Source: Sphingobium indicum B90A
GTDB lineage: Bacteria > Pseudomonadota > Alphaproteobacteria > Sphingomonadales > Sphingomonadaceae
DNA length: 64,000 nt
Direction of reading: 5' to 3'
Assembly (NCBI RefSeq): GCF_000264945.2
Contig: NZ_CP013070.1
Span: 2,790,001 to 2,854,000 of the forward strand
Under the pieces are notes generated by a model. That model saw nothing but the letters and a program-made list of their open reading frames with translations. It ran no database searches and had not been told where the DNA came from. Positions 10,367 through 21,280 of the stretch are shown here, in pieces. The number at the start of each line of letters is the position of its first letter. Within the stretch, counting starts at the first letter, position 1. The position numbers and the translations under genes are program-made.

Positions 10367-10385
10367 CCCTCAGCTCCCGAACAGC

Positions 10386-10422
10386 AAAGCCCCGCTCCCT
10401 TAGAGAACAGGAGCGGGGCTTT
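10386..10422 (-). terminator. Hairpin terminator after aspS
   Basis: AAAGCCCCGCTCC (10386-10398) pairs perfectly with GGAGCGGGGCTTT (10410-10422) around an 11-nt loop. It lies just beyond the aspS stop and before the ppk2 start. The T-run is only three bases, so termination may be partial, allowing read-through into ppk2. Confidence 0.7.
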
Positions 10423-10446
10423 GACAAGCACGGGACCGAAAGGATT

Positions 10447-12231
10447 TCAGGCCTTGGCCTGCGGCTCCACGACCCGGATGTGCAGTTCGCGCAACTGCTT
10501 GAACTCCGCCGGGCTGGGCGCGCCCATCAGCAGGTCTTCGGCCCGCTGGTTCATCGGGAACAGCGTGATCTCGCGCAGATTCTGCGCCCCGCAGAGCAGC
10601 ATGACGATGCGGTCCACGCCCGCCGCCATGCCGCCATGGGGCGGCGCGCCATATTGGAAGGCGCGGTAGAGGCCGCCAAAGCGCTCCTCCACGTCCGCCT
10701 GGCTGAGGCCCACCTTCTCGAACGCCTTGACCATCAATTCGGGCGACTGGTTGCGGATCGAACCCGAAGCGATTTCATAGCCGTTGCAGACCATGTCGTA
10801 CTGATAGGCCTTCAGGCTCAGCGGATCCTGATTCTCCAGCGCGTCCAGCCCGCCCTGCGGCATGGAAAAGGGGTTGTGCGCGAAGTCGATGGACTTGGTG
10901 TCCTCGTCATATTCGTAGAAGGGGAAGTCGACGATCCAGCACAGTTCGAAGCGATCCCTGTCGATCAGGTCGAGCTGCTCGCCCACGCGAATCCGCGCCA
11001 GGCCCGCCAGCTTCGCCGCCTGGCCTTCCTTGCCCGCCGCGAAGAACACGCCGTCGTTCGGCCCCAGGCCCAGCGCCTCGATCAGCTTGGCCGTGCGTTC
11101 CTCGCCATGATTCTTGGCGATGGGGCCGCCGGGCACGCCGTCCTTGATGTTGATATAGCCCAGGCCCGAATAGCCTTCGCCGCGCGCCCAATTGTTCATG
11201 TCGTCGAAGAATTTGCGGCTGCCCGCGCCAGCGCCCGGCGCCGGGATGGCGCGGATCACGCTGCCGCTCTCCACCAGAGAGGCGAAGATGCCGAAGCCGG
11301 AGCCATGGAAATGCTCGGTGACGTCGGTGATCAGGATCGGGTTGCGCAGGTCGGGCTTGTCCGACCCATATTTCAGCATCGCCTCGGCATGGGGGATTCG
11401 CGGGAAGCTGCCCGCCGGGGTCACGGGCTTGCCGTCGGCAAAGGCCTCGAACACCTCAGCGATCACCGGCTCCATCGTGTTCCAGACATCTTCCTGGCGC
11501 ACGAAGCTCATTTCCAGGTCAAGCTGGTAGAATTCGCCCGGCAGCCGGTCGGCGCGGGGGTCTTCGTCGCGGAAGCAGGGCGCGATCTGGAAATAGCGGT
11601 CGAAACCCGCGACCATCAGCAACTGCTTATACTGCTGCGGCGCCTGCGGCAGGGCGTAGAATTTCCCCGGATGGATGCGGCTGGGCACCAGGAAGTCGCG
11701 CGCGCCTTCCGGGCTGCTGGCGGTCAGGATCGGCGTCGAATATTCGGTGAAGCCCGCCCCTTCCATGCGGCGGCGCATGTCGGAAATGATCTTCGTCCGC
11801 TTGACGATGTTCGCGTGCAGCGTCTCGCGCCGCAGGTCGAGGAAGCGATAGCGCAGGCGGATGTCCTCCGGATATTCCTGCTCCCCCGCGACCGGCAGCG
11901 GCAGGTCGGCGGCGGCGGACAGCACCACCGCGTCCAGAGCGCGAATCTCGATCTCGCCGGTCGGCAGGTTCGGGTTCACCGCTTCCTTCGCCCGCGCGAC
12001 GACCTTGCCCGTCACCGTCACGACGCTTTCCGCCCGCAGCGATTCGATCACCTGGAACACCGGCCCGTCGACTTCGGTGACGATCTGCACCATGCCATAA
12101 TGATCGCGCAGGTCGATGAAGACCAGGTCGCCATGATCCCGCTTGCGGTGCACCCAACCGGACACCCGCACCTCATTGCCGACCTCCGCCGTCGTAAGGG
12201 CGCCGCAGGTGTGGGTGCGATAGGGATGCAT
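10447..12231 (-). CDS. aspS: Aspartyl-tRNA synthetase
   Basis: AspRS charges tRNA-Asp. The 594-residue protein has the N-terminal OB-fold anticodon-binding domain ([27 protein letters not shown]), the class II motif 2 region ([10 protein letters not shown]) and the C-terminal motif 3 ([19 protein letters not shown]), with the bacterial-type GAD insertion between. Length is normal for a bacterial AspRS. Whether it is a non-discriminating enzyme that also charges tRNA-Asn cannot be read here. It is divergent from rnd. Confidence 0.97.
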   Translation of the reverse strand: MHPYRTHTCGALTTAEVGNEVRVSGWVHRKRDHGDLVFIDLRDHYGMVQIVTEVDGPVFQVIESLRAESVVTVTGKVVARAKEAVNPNLPTGEIEIRALDAVVLSAAADLPLPVAGEQEYPEDIRLRYRFLDLRRETLHANIVKRTKIISDMRRRMEGAGFTEYSTPILTASSPEGARDFLVPSRIHPGKFYALPQAPQQYKQLLMVAGFDRYFQIAPCFRDEDPRADRLPGEFYQLDLEMSFVRQEDVWNTMEPVIAEVFEAFADGKPVTPAGSFPRIPHAEAMLKYGSDKPDLRNPILITDVTEHFHGSGFGIFASLVESGSVIRAIPAPGAGAGSRKFFDDMNNWARGEGYSGLGYINIKDGVPGGPIAKNHGEERTAKLIEALGLGPNDGVFFAAGKEGQAAKLAGLARIRVGEQLDLIDRDRFELCWIVDFPFYEYDEDTKSIDFAHNPFSMPQGGLDALENQDPLSLKAYQYDMVCNGYEIASGSIRNQSPELMVKAFEKVGLSQADVEERFGGLYRAFQYGAPPHGGMAAGVDRIVMLLCGAQNLREITLFPMNQRAEDLLMGAPSPAEFKQLRELHIRVVEPQAKA

Positions 12232-12359
12232 GGCGTTTTTGGTCTTTCAGCTTCGTTTTACGCAAATGACAAATTGTTGCAGCGCCGCTATGGGCAGTCC
12301 TGTCAAGCATTGACGAGCCCGTGCGCGACGGGCCAGCCCATAATAAGATCGAAGACCAT

Positions 12360-13526
12360 ATGCAAATCCATCCGCTGATTACCGACAGCAAGACTCTCGC
12401 CCAATTCTGCGCCCGGATCGCCAAGTCGCCCTATATCGCGGTCGATACCGAATTCATGCGCGAAAACAGCTATTGGCCCGACCTCTGCCTGGTGCAGGTC
12501 GCGGACGAGCATGAGGCGGCCGCCATCGATCCCAAGGCGCCCGGCCTCGACCTGTCGCCCCTGCTCGACCTGATGGTCGACAATGAGGATGTGCTGAAGG
12601 TCTTTCACGCGGGCGGCCAGGACCTGGAGATCATCTACAACCTGACCGGCAAGACGCCCCATCCGCTGTTCGACACGCAGATCGCGGCGATGGCGCTGGG
12701 GCTGGGCGAGCAGATCGGCTACGGCAATCTGGTCGACGCCTGGCTGGGCGTGCAGCTCGACAAGGGCGCGCGCTTCACCGACTGGGCGCGCCGCCCGCTC
12801 GACAAGCGGCAGATCGACTATGCGATCGGCGACGTCACCTATCTGATCCAGATATTCCCCAAGATGCTGGAGGAACTGCGCCGCACCGGCCGCGGCGACT
12901 GGCTGGACCAGGAGATGGAGCGGATCAGCGACCCGTCCAATTACGAGAACAAGCCGGACGAGGCCTGGCAGCGCGTCCGCATCGCCAGCCGCAAGGCCGA
13001 TGTGCTGGGCCGCCTGAAGGCGCTGGCGGCATGGCGCGAGATGGAGGCGCAGGACAAGAACCTGCCCCGCGGCCGCATCGTCAAGGACGAGACGCTGGCC
13101 GACATCGCCAGCCACCCGCCGCGCACGCAGGAAGACCTGGGCAAGGTGCGCGGCCTGTCCGCCACCTGGAAGACCAACGACATCGGCAACCGCCTGATGC
13201 TGGCGCTGGCAAGCCACGCGCCGCTCGCCAAGGAGGAAATGCCGGAGCGCGACCCCAAGCGCCCCGGCCTGGGCAAGGACGGCGCGCTGGTGGCGGACCT
13301 GTTGAAGCTGCTGCTGAAAATCCGTTCCCGCGACATCAACGTCGCCGCGCGCCTCATCGCCCGCAGCGACGACATCGACGCGCTGGCGGCCGGCGTGCGG
13401 GAAGACCTCGCCATCCTGGAAGGCTGGCGCTATGAACAGTTCGGCCGCGATGCGGTCGACCTGGTGGAGGGTCGCCTGGCCTTCGCTGTCAAGAACGGCC
13501 GCCTCAAGATGACCCGCACGCAATAG
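12360..13526 (+). CDS. rnd: Ribonuclease D
   Basis: RNase D trims the 3' ends of tRNA precursors and other small RNAs. The 388-residue protein has the DEDD exonuclease motifs (IAVDTEFMRENSY near residue 25, HAGGQDLEIIYNL near 85, YAIGDVTYLIQIF near 160) and HRDC-type helical domains after about residue 200. I placed the start at the ATG at 12360 (MQIHPLITDS), the typical family start, not the in-frame codon at 12321. It is divergent from aspS. Confidence 0.94.
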   Translation: MQIHPLITDSKTLAQFCARIAKSPYIAVDTEFMRENSYWPDLCLVQVADEHEAAAIDPKAPGLDLSPLLDLMVDNEDVLKVFHAGGQDLEIIYNLTGKTPHPLFDTQIAAMALGLGEQIGYGNLVDAWLGVQLDKGARFTDWARRPLDKRQIDYAIGDVTYLIQIFPKMLEELRRTGRGDWLDQEMERISDPSNYENKPDEAWQRVRIASRKADVLGRLKALAAWREMEAQDKNLPRGRIVKDETLADIASHPPRTQEDLGKVRGLSATWKTNDIGNRLMLALASHAPLAKEEMPERDPKRPGLGKDGALVADLLKLLLKIRSRDINVAARLIARSDDIDALAAGVREDLAILEGWRYEQFGRDAVDLVEGRLAFAVKNGRLKMTRTQ

Positions 13527-13538
13527 GAGTCAGGAACG

Positions 13539-13835
13539 ATGCGGACGGCAGCGTTGATTTTCCTTCCCCTTCTGGCCGCCTGCGCGGGCGCCAACGGCGA
13601 AGGCCCCGCCGCGACGCCGCCCGCCGTCGAGGGACCGTGCCGCAACGAAGGGCTGGACCGCTTCCTCGGCCAGACCGCCAGCGCGGCGACCGGAGCGGAA
13701 TTGCTGAAGGCGTCGGGCGCGCGCACGCTGCGCTGGGGCGCGCCGGGCATGGCGATGACCATGGATTTCCGCGCCGACCGTCTGACCGTCAGCTATGACG
13801 GCAAGATGGCGATCACCTCCGCCCGCTGCGGCTAA
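13539..13835 (+). CDS. Lipoprotein of the peptidase inhibitor I78 type
   Basis: The 98-residue precursor has a lipoprotein signal peptide with the lipobox LLAAC at residues 10-14. The mature part follows the I78 pattern: a cysteine (GPCRNEGLD), FLGQTAS, RTLRWGAPGMAMTMDFRADRLTVSYDGKM and a final ITSARCG. Known I78 members inhibit serine proteases; the target here is unknown. It begins 12 bp after rnd and is probably cotranscribed. Confidence 0.85.
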   Translation: MRTAALIFLPLLAACAGANGEGPAATPPAVEGPCRNEGLDRFLGQTASAATGAELLKASGARTLRWGAPGMAMTMDFRADRLTVSYDGKMAITSARCG

Positions 13836-13850
13836 GTCCGGACGGAATAA

Positions 13851-13924
13851 ACCATGTGCTCCTGCGAAGGCAGGACCAGATCAGGTGTTGGAACTGGACT
13901 CCTGCCTTCGCAGGAGCACATGGT
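13851..13924. repeat. Hairpin repeat, family C copy 1
   Basis: A perfect 25-bp inverted repeat starting ACCATGTGCTCCTGCGAAGG surrounds a 24-nt loop. It lies between the convergent I78 lipoprotein and zinc-finger protein genes. Related copies are at 24316-24380, 55206-55293 and 58675-58740. It may act as a bidirectional terminator or be a REP-type repeat. Confidence 0.8.
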
Positions 13925-13936
13925 TCTCCACGGCAA

Positions 13937-14635
13937 TCAACATTCCAGCCCGATCAACGTCCCGCTGCCGATCCGCCCGACATAGCGCTTGCCGTCGATC
14001 TCCAGCCAGTCGGGCGTCACTTCCAGCCGGCGCCCCTTGATCGTCGTGCGCAGATGCTCCACCGCGATCCGGTTGCGCGCCACGATGCGCAGCACCGCCA
14101 GCCCCTCGCCCCGCGCCGCCATCATGCTGTAGCGGTCGCCGCGCAGCAGGAAATGCCAGCTACCGTCCGTCGGCATCCATTCATTGCCGTTCACCACCTG
14201 CACCGGCTCGCCATCGGGGCCGCCCATGCGCAGGCTGATTCGCGTCGCCCCATTGCTGCGGCGCGGCGGGGCGAAGATCAGGATCGGCTCGCCCTCCAGC
14301 GTCAGCGGGATCGGCGTGTCCCTCAGCAATTGGGAGCCGCCCATGATCAGCGTCGGCAGTTCCGGCGAAAAGGGCAGGCGATCGCGCGCGAAATGGCGCT
14401 GCCGCACGACCGGATTGGCATGGAATCCCTGCACCTGCATCGGCGTCAGCCGCCCTTCCTCGACCAGCCCATGACAGGTCGGGCAGAGCAGCGTCACCCC
14501 ATGACTCTCCGGCAGCCGCAGATAACGGTAGATGGTCACGCCACATCGGACGCAGGCGAAACCGCAAGCCTGGCGGACATCGTCCTGCTGCTGCGCGGTC
14601 AGTTCCGGCAACGACGGCATCACACGCAAGCCCAT
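13937..14635 (-). CDS. Zinc-finger (HNH-like) protein of unknown function
   Basis: The 232-residue protein has two CxxC pairs, FACVRCG (about residues 27-32) and LCPTCH (about 49-54), with a histidine between them, as in the zinc-binding frame of HNH nucleases. The catalytic DH dipeptide and central Asn of active HNH enzymes are not obvious. The C-terminal 140 residues look beta-rich (GGSQLLRDTPIPLTLEGEPI). The ATG at 14635 has AAGGGG about 8 nt upstream; the longer reading from 14722 starts with TTG. It may be a degenerate nuclease or a nucleic-acid-binding protein. Confidence 0.7.
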   Translation of the reverse strand: MGLRVMPSLPELTAQQQDDVRQACGFACVRCGVTIYRYLRLPESHGVTLLCPTCHGLVEEGRLTPMQVQGFHANPVVRQRHFARDRLPFSPELPTLIMGGSQLLRDTPIPLTLEGEPILIFAPPRRSNGATRISLRMGGPDGEPVQVVNGNEWMPTDGSWHFLLRGDRYSMMAARGEGLAVLRIVARNRIAVEHLRTTIKGRRLEVTPDWLEIDGKRYVGRIGSGTLIGLEC

Positions 14636-14791
14636 GCACGACGACCCCTTGCAATCACCCGCCCGCGCCACTGCGGACCGGCGTTCCTCCGGCGTCCTTC
14701 CTGCTGGCCGTGGGCGCTCCAACGCGCCCCTTCTCGCTATTGCACTATCGTTGAAATAAATGCGGTCAAGTCAAGAGGCTGTTGGCTATTC

Positions 14792-15178
14792 CTACCGCTG
14801 GGGCAGCAGGTCGAGATTGCGGGAAGCCGCGATCGCCCGGATGCGGTCGGGCCGCGGCATGGATTTGATCGCGATTTCCGCCATGTCGCCCGCGCTGAAC
14901 AGCTCCACATTGCCGACGTTGAAGATGCGCTGGCCCAGCGTCTGGGTGATGCGCACGCTGCGGATGCTGGAAAGCGCGATCTCCGTCCGCTGCTTGGCGA
15001 GCAGGCCGCGCTCCAGCAGCACTTCCCGGTCGGAAAGCGCCAGCCGCTCGCCCTTGCGCAACACCCACCACACGCCGATGGCCAGAATGCCGACCACGGA
15101 AATCAGCAGCAGCAGGAACAGGAAGGGATGGGCGCGGAACATCGCGGGATGCTCATCATACAGCCATGTCTCGCTCAT
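14792..15178 (-). CDS. PH-domain (bPH2) membrane protein
   Basis: The 128-residue protein has one or two hydrophobic segments at about residues 16-40 (FLFLLLLISVVGILAIGVWW). A bacterial PH-like domain follows (ERLALSDREVLLERGLLAKQ, EIALSSIRSVRITQTLGQRI, GNVELFSAG). Such proteins are membrane-anchored and poorly understood. The start at 15178 gives MSETWLYDEHP; the longer reading has no support. Confidence 0.8.
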   Translation of the reverse strand: MSETWLYDEHPAMFRAHPFLFLLLLISVVGILAIGVWWVLRKGERLALSDREVLLERGLLAKQRTEIALSSIRSVRITQTLGQRIFNVGNVELFSAGDMAEIAIKSMPRPDRIRAIAASRNLDLLPQR

Positions 15179-15281
15179 GCCGGTCCCCTGACGCTGATAC
15201 CCCTGCATTGACCATGGACGCCCCGCCGCCGTCAAGGCCGCCGGGCTTGCGCCGTGACCGGATCATGGTTATAACATCTGT

Positions 15282-15509
15282 ATGAACGCACCGCTCAAGA
15301 TCACGAAGATCGGCAATTCCGCCGGGGTCATCCTGCCCAAGGAGGTGCTGGCGCATCTCAATGTCGGCATCGGCGAGACCCTGTCGGTCGTCACCACGCC
15401 GCGCGGCATCGAATTGAGCGCCGCCGAACCCGATTTCGACGCCCAGATGGCGGCAGCGCGGGAGGTCATGCAGCGCCGCAAGCGCGCGCTGCGCGAGCTT
15501 GCGAAATAA
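15282..15509 (+). CDS. AbrB/MazE-type antitoxin
   Basis: The 75-residue protein begins with a swapped-hairpin AbrB/SpoVT DNA-binding domain (LKITKIGNSAGVILPKEVLA, LNVGIGETLSVV). A helical C-terminal tail (AREVMQRRKRALRELAK) would be expected to mask the toxin. It lies 3 bp upstream of a Doc/Fic toxin gene, so the pair is a type II toxin-antitoxin operon, in which the antitoxin normally represses its own promoter. Confidence 0.88.
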   Translation: MNAPLKITKIGNSAGVILPKEVLAHLNVGIGETLSVVTTPRGIELSAAEPDFDAQMAAAREVMQRRKRALRELAK

Positions 15510-15512
15510 ACC

Positions 15513-15902
15513 ATGTCCCGCAATTGGGTCTGGATCAGCGCCGAAGTGGCGATGGCGGCGCATGCCGAACAGCTAGCCGAGCATGGCGGCGGTGAAGGTG
15601 TGCGCGACGCAGGCCTGCTGGAAAGCGCCATGGCACGCCCGCAGAATCTGGCAGCCTATCATGAACCCGATGCCGCGGAACTGGCGGCTGCCTATGCCTA
15701 TGGCATTGCGCGCAACCATCCCTTTGTCGACGGCAACAAGCGCACCGCCGCAGTCGTGAGCGAAACCTTCCTGGTGCTGAACGGCTATGTGCTGACGGCC
15801 ACCGATGCCGAGTTGGTGGTAGCCTTCCTGGCACTAGCCGCCGGAGAACTGAGCGAGGAGGAAACCGCCGCCTGGTTCCGGGACCATCTGGCGGCGGAAT
15901 GA
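15513..15902 (+). CDS. doc: Doc-family (Fic fold) toxin
   Basis: Doc toxins phosphorylate elongation factor Tu and stop translation. The 129-residue protein has the Fic-fold core motif HPFVDGNKRTA from His69; the aspartate and GNKR are those of Doc. It follows the AbrB-type antitoxin by 3 bp. Doc is classically paired with Phd; pairing with an AbrB-type antitoxin also occurs in proteobacteria. Confidence 0.9.
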   Translation: MSRNWVWISAEVAMAAHAEQLAEHGGGEGVRDAGLLESAMARPQNLAAYHEPDAAELAAAYAYGIARNHPFVDGNKRTAAVVSETFLVLNGYVLTATDAELVVAFLALAAGELSEEETAAWFRDHLAAE

Positions 15903-15939
15903 TCCGACATCCGAGCGCTGCGAACTGCCCCATCAAACC

Positions 15940-15968
15940 CGTCATGCTGAAACAAGTTCAGCATGACG
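15940..15968. terminator. Bidirectional hairpin between doc and lepA
   Basis: CGTCATGCTGAA (15940-15951) pairs with TTCAGCATGACG (15957-15968) around a 5-nt loop. It lies between two convergent genes. There is no T-run, so it may be a REP-type hairpin that blocks read-through or protects 3' ends rather than a classical terminator. Confidence 0.6.
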
Positions 15969-16001
15969 ATATGGGGAAGGCCCACCCAATTCCCGTCTGC
16001 C

Positions 16002-17807
<1,806 letters not shown>

Positions 17808-17983
17808 GGCCGCGCCGATAGCAGCCATTTGCGGGCCTGTCAGCAGGATCGCGCATGGAGGGCAATAGCGGCGATAACCGTTCGCATTACTTGCGCGGCC
17901 ACGCGGTTGTGCTAGAGCTTGGGGCAAATAACGGGGCGCCACAAAATCAAAACGACTTCAGCAACTTTCAGGGGTGCATGACA

Positions 17984-18754
17984 ATGCGTGTGTTCGCGAA
18001 GTTCGTCGCTGCCGCAGCCGGCCTGGCTGTCGCGGCTTCTCCGGCGATGGCCGCCGACAAGGGCTCGTCCGCCCGCCAGCAGCAGGCCAAGAAAACCGCC
18101 GAAATTCCTCATTGCACCCGGCGCCTCGGCACGGTTGCCATCGTCGACCCGGACAACCAGTGGTGGCGGGAATTGAACCTGGGCAGCCCGGAGGCGATCC
18201 TCAAGGTGTTCATCCAGCAGTCGGGCTGCTTCGGCATCGTCAATCGCGGCCGCGCCATGGCCAGCCGCAATATGGAGCGCGCCATGGCCGACTCCGGCGA
18301 ACTTCAGGCCGGATCGAACCTGGGCAAGGGCCAGGTGAAGGCGGCTGACTATTATCTTCAGCCCGACATCGTCTCCTCCAACAAGAATTCGGGCGGCAAC
18401 GCGCTGGGCGGCATGCTCGGCGGCTTCCTGGGCGGCCGCACGATCGGCGCGCTGGCCGGCGGCATCTCGATCAAGAAAAGCGAAGCCAATGTGACGCTCT
18501 CCATCGTCAACGCCCGCACGACCGAGGAAGAGGCGCTGACGGAAGGCTATGCCCGCAAGTCGGACCTCAGCTTCGGCGCGGGCGGCGGCGCTGGCTGGAT
18601 GGGCGGCCTGGCCGCGGCCGGCGGCGGCGGCTACCAGAATACGGAGATCGGCCAGGTGATCGTCCTCGCCTATCTCGACGCCTATACCAAGCTGGTGACG
18701 CAACTCGGCGGCCTGCCCGCCAATGCGGCGGCGGCGGCGCCCCGCGCCCAGTAA
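17984..18754 (+). CDS. Exported CsgG/HfaB-like protein
   Basis: The roughly 256-residue precursor has a Sec signal peptide (KFVAAAAGLAVAASPAMA). A CsgG-like region follows: GTVAIVDPDNQWWRELNLGS, then AILKVFIQQSGCFGIVNRGR, then DYYLQPDIVSS, a glycine-rich segment and a final AYLDAYTKLV. It lacks a lipobox cysteine, unlike classical CsgG. No curli or holdfast genes are adjacent, so its role in export or envelope assembly is unknown. AGGGG precedes both candidate ATGs at 17978 and 17984. A strong hairpin follows. Confidence 0.75.
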   Translation: MRVFAKFVAAAAGLAVAASPAMAADKGSSARQQQAKKTAEIPHCTRRLGTVAIVDPDNQWWRELNLGSPEAILKVFIQQSGCFGIVNRGRAMASRNMERAMADSGELQAGSNLGKGQVKAADYYLQPDIVSSNKNSGGNALGGMLGGFLGGRTIGALAGGISIKKSEANVTLSIVNARTTEEEALTEGYARKSDLSFGAGGGAGWMGGLAAAGGGGYQNTEIGQVIVLAYLDAYTKLVTQLGGLPANAAAAAPRAQ

Positions 18755-18783
18755 GCCGGCGCGCCACGGACAACGACCATTGC

Positions 18784-18821
18784 GAAGAGGGCGCTGCCGG
18801 AGATTCGGCAGCGCCCTCTTC
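18784..18821 (+). terminator. Rho-independent-type hairpin after the CsgG-like gene
   Basis: GAAGAGGGCGCTGCCG (18784-18799) pairs perfectly with its complement at 18806-18821 over a 6-nt loop. It begins 30 bp after the CsgG-like stop. The following T content is low, but the 16-bp GC-rich stem is very stable. Confidence 0.75.
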
Positions 18822-18849
18822 CGACTGGGCCGCGTGCAATAGCTCGGAA

Positions 18850-18890
18850 CCGTTCGTGCTGAGCCCTTCGACAAGCCCTCGGCACGAACG
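18850..18890. repeat. Short REP hairpin (TTCGACAAGC type)
   Basis: GTTCGTGC (18852-18859) pairs with GCACGAAC (18882-18889), with GAGCCCTTCGACAAGCCCTC between. It is a short relative of the repeat at 5213-5327 and lies between the convergent CsgG-like and DUF6456-type genes. Confidence 0.6.
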
Positions 18891-18917
18891 CGGCGGATCG
18901 ATTCAACGCAGCGTGCT

Positions 18918-19373
18918 TCAGCTCAGCCGGTACCAGGCCGCCACCCGATCCAGCGCCAGCGTCAGCACCAGCTTGCCCGCGCGCGTCGGCCATCCCAGCG
19001 CCCTTTCCGCCGCACTCAATCCCTCGCCCGCGCAGACGACCCGCCACAGCACATCGGCGAGGCCCGGCCCCGCCGATCGGATCGCGCCGTCGAACCGCTC
19101 GCGCGCGGACAGTTGCGCCAGGCCCGGTTCGGGCGCCGCCGCGCCTCCGCCGCGCTGCCGCCCCGGCGCGGCGTCCCAGCGCATCGTGACCCGCGGACCC
19201 AGCCCCGCCTTCTCCCAATCGGCGCGCAGCCTGTCGCCGGCCAGATAATGCCGCTCGCTCAAATGCCCCCGCGCCTGCAGCCAGGCGAGGGGCGATTCGT
19301 GCAGGTTGACCGCCACCTTCTGCGCCCGTCCAAAGGGATCCTCCATGATCCGTTCGACATATTGCGTGGCCAT
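18918..19373 (-). CDS. DUF6456-type protein
   Basis: The 151-residue protein has the character of the alphaproteobacterial DUF6456 domain: residues PLAWLQARGHLSERHYLAGD at about 28-47, RADWEKAGLGPRVTMRWD after it, and a C-terminal helical part LADVLWRVVCAGEGLSAAER that ends with a transposase-like helix-turn-helix outline. The function is unknown; related proteins are associated with DNA-binding domains. AAGGAG lies 8 nt upstream of the ATG. It is divergent from the XRE regulator. Confidence 0.75.
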   Translation of the reverse strand: MATQYVERIMEDPFGRAQKVAVNLHESPLAWLQARGHLSERHYLAGDRLRADWEKAGLGPRVTMRWDAAPGRQRGGGAAAPEPGLAQLSARERFDGAIRSAGPGLADVLWRVVCAGEGLSAAERALGWPTRAGKLVLTLALDRVAAWYRLS

Positions 19374-19470
19374 GGCGCTTCTCCTTGCAGGAATCGGATG
19401 CGAGGGGACTTGCCATGGCGGCTCGTTTGTAGGAAAGAACTAAAACCAAATAGGTAAAACAGGACATGGC

Positions 19471-20034
19471 ATGATCACCCGCATCCGGGAGGTACGCAAG
19501 GCCAAGGGGCTGACGCTGGAACAGGTCGGCGCCCTGTGCGTCCCGCCCACCACGGCCCAGACCATCGGCCGTCTGGAAACCGGCACCCGAACCGTATCGG
19601 TCAACTGGCTGAACCGCATCGCCCGCGCGTTGGGCGTCGCCTCCTCCGAACTGGTCGCGCTGCCGGGCCAGAATGTGGTGCCCGTGGCCGCGCTGCTGGG
19701 GCCGGAGGGCGCAAGGGCGCCCACCCGTCCCCTTTCGCTCGCCCCGCCGGCCCCCGCCGACGCGATGGTGGGCGTGCAGGTGTCGGGCAGCATCGGGGAT
19801 TACCGCAGCGGTGACGAAATCTGGTGCCGCCGCATCATGCCGGACGAATTTTCCAGCGTGCTGAACCGCGACCTGCTGTTGCCGCGCCACGCCGGGCGCT
19901 TCCTGTTCGGTCGGCTGATCGGGCGTGAGGACGACCGGCTGCACGTCCTTCCCCTGGGCAGCGGCACCCGCCAGCAGGTGATCAGTGACCCACCCTGGGG
20001 CGCCGTGGCGGTCCAATTGGTCAGACGGCTGTAG
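19471..20034 (+). CDS. XRE-family transcriptional regulator
   Basis: The 187-residue protein starts with a helix-turn-helix domain (IREVRKAKGLTLEQVGALC, TTAQTIGRLETGTRTVSVNW). A C-terminal part from about residue 90 may be a ligand or LexA/S24-like beta domain (VGVQVSGSIGDYRSGDEIWC). No Ser/Lys peptidase pair is evident. It is divergent from the DUF6456-type gene. Its targets are unknown. Confidence 0.85.
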   Translation: MITRIREVRKAKGLTLEQVGALCVPPTTAQTIGRLETGTRTVSVNWLNRIARALGVASSELVALPGQNVVPVAALLGPEGARAPTRPLSLAPPAPADAMVGVQVSGSIGDYRSGDEIWCRRIMPDEFSSVLNRDLLLPRHAGRFLFGRLIGREDDRLHVLPLGSGTRQQVISDPPWGAVAVQLVRRL

Positions 20035-20104
20035 ACAAAGGCGGTTTCATCCTTAACGCTGCGTCGACCAGGGCCGCCTGATGAGCGCCCGCTAGGAAGA
20101 TGCG

Positions 20105-21280
20105 ATGACGCTGAACGTCCTGATGCTGTCCACCCTGTTCCCGGACATGAGCCGCCCCAATTTCGGCGTCTTCGTGGAACGGCAGGCCCGCGAACTGGCC
20201 AGCCGGGACGGCGTCAGGGTCACGGTGGTCGCGCCGCTGGGCATTCCGCCCTGGCCCCTGTCGAAGGCGAAGCGCTATGCCGCCCTGCGCGCCCTGCCCG
20301 CCAAGGAACGATGGAAGGATCTGACCGTCCACCGCCCGGTCTTTCCGATCATCCCCAAATTCGGCGGCCGCTTCAACGTCCACGGCATGACCCGCGCCAT
20401 CCTGCCGCTGGTCCGGCGCCTCCATGCGCAGCAGCCCTTCGACGTCATCGACGCCAGCTTCTTCTTCCCCGACGGCCCGGTGGCGCAGCGCCTGTCCCGC
20501 GCCCTCGGCATTCCCTATTCGGTGAAGGCGCGCGGCGCGGACATCCATTATTGGGGCACGCGCCGGGGCACGCGGAAGATGGTGAAGCGCGCCGCCGACG
20601 ATGCCGCCGGGCTGCTCGCGGTGTCGAACGCGATGCGCCGGTCGATGGCGCGCATGGGCATCGATGCGGAGAAGATCCGGGTCCACTATACCGGCGTCGA
20701 CCTCGACCGATTCGAGATAAGCGACCGCGCCGCCGCGAAGGAAAGCCTGGGCTTCGAAGGGCCGGTGGTGCTGTGCGTCGGCGCGCTCATTCCGCGCAAG
20801 GGGCAGGAATTGCTGATCCGGGCGCTGCCGCACCTGCCGGGCGTCACGCTGCTGTTCGCCGGCCAGGGGCAATATCGCCGGGCGCTGGAAAAGCAGGCGG
20901 AGGAACTGGGCGTCGACCGGCGAATCGGCTTTCTGGGGTCGGTGCCGCACGACCGCCTGCCGCGCATCTACGCCGCCGCCGACGTGATGGCGCTCCCCTC
21001 CTCGTCCGAGGGGCTGGCCAATGCCTGGGTGGAGGCGCTGGCCTGCGGCACCCCCGTCGTGATCAGCGATGTCGGCGGCGCCCGCGAACTGCTCGACCGG
21101 CCGGAGGCGGGACTGATCGTCGCCCGCGAACCTGAAGCGCTGGCCGACGCCATCAGCGCCATATTGACCAACCCGCCCGACCGGGAAGCGGTGCGCGAAG
21201 CGGCCCTGCGCTTCACCTGGACCGCCAATGGCGACGCGCTGCTGGAGCATCTCCGCGCAATCGCGGCTCAGCGGTCCTAG
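20105..21280 (+). CDS. GT4-family glycosyltransferase
   Basis: The 391-residue GT-B enzyme has an N-terminal acceptor domain (MLSTLFPDMSRPNFGVFVERQ) and a C-terminal nucleotide-sugar domain with LCVGALIPRKGQELLI and the EX7E region PSSSEGLANAWVEALACGTPVV. Donor and acceptor are unknown. It would act on the cytoplasmic face of the membrane. It is a lone gene here. Its TAG stop at 21278-21280 is also the outer end of a palindromic repeat element. Confidence 0.88.
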   Translation: MTLNVLMLSTLFPDMSRPNFGVFVERQARELASRDGVRVTVVAPLGIPPWPLSKAKRYAALRALPAKERWKDLTVHRPVFPIIPKFGGRFNVHGMTRAILPLVRRLHAQQPFDVIDASFFFPDGPVAQRLSRALGIPYSVKARGADIHYWGTRRGTRKMVKRAADDAAGLLAVSNAMRRSMARMGIDAEKIRVHYTGVDLDRFEISDRAAAKESLGFEGPVVLCVGALIPRKGQELLIRALPHLPGVTLLFAGQGQYRRALEKQAEELGVDRRIGFLGSVPHDRLPRIYAAADVMALPSSSEGLANAWVEALACGTPVVISDVGGARELLDRPEAGLIVAREPEALADAISAILTNPPDREAVREAALRFTWTANGDALLEHLRAIAAQRS

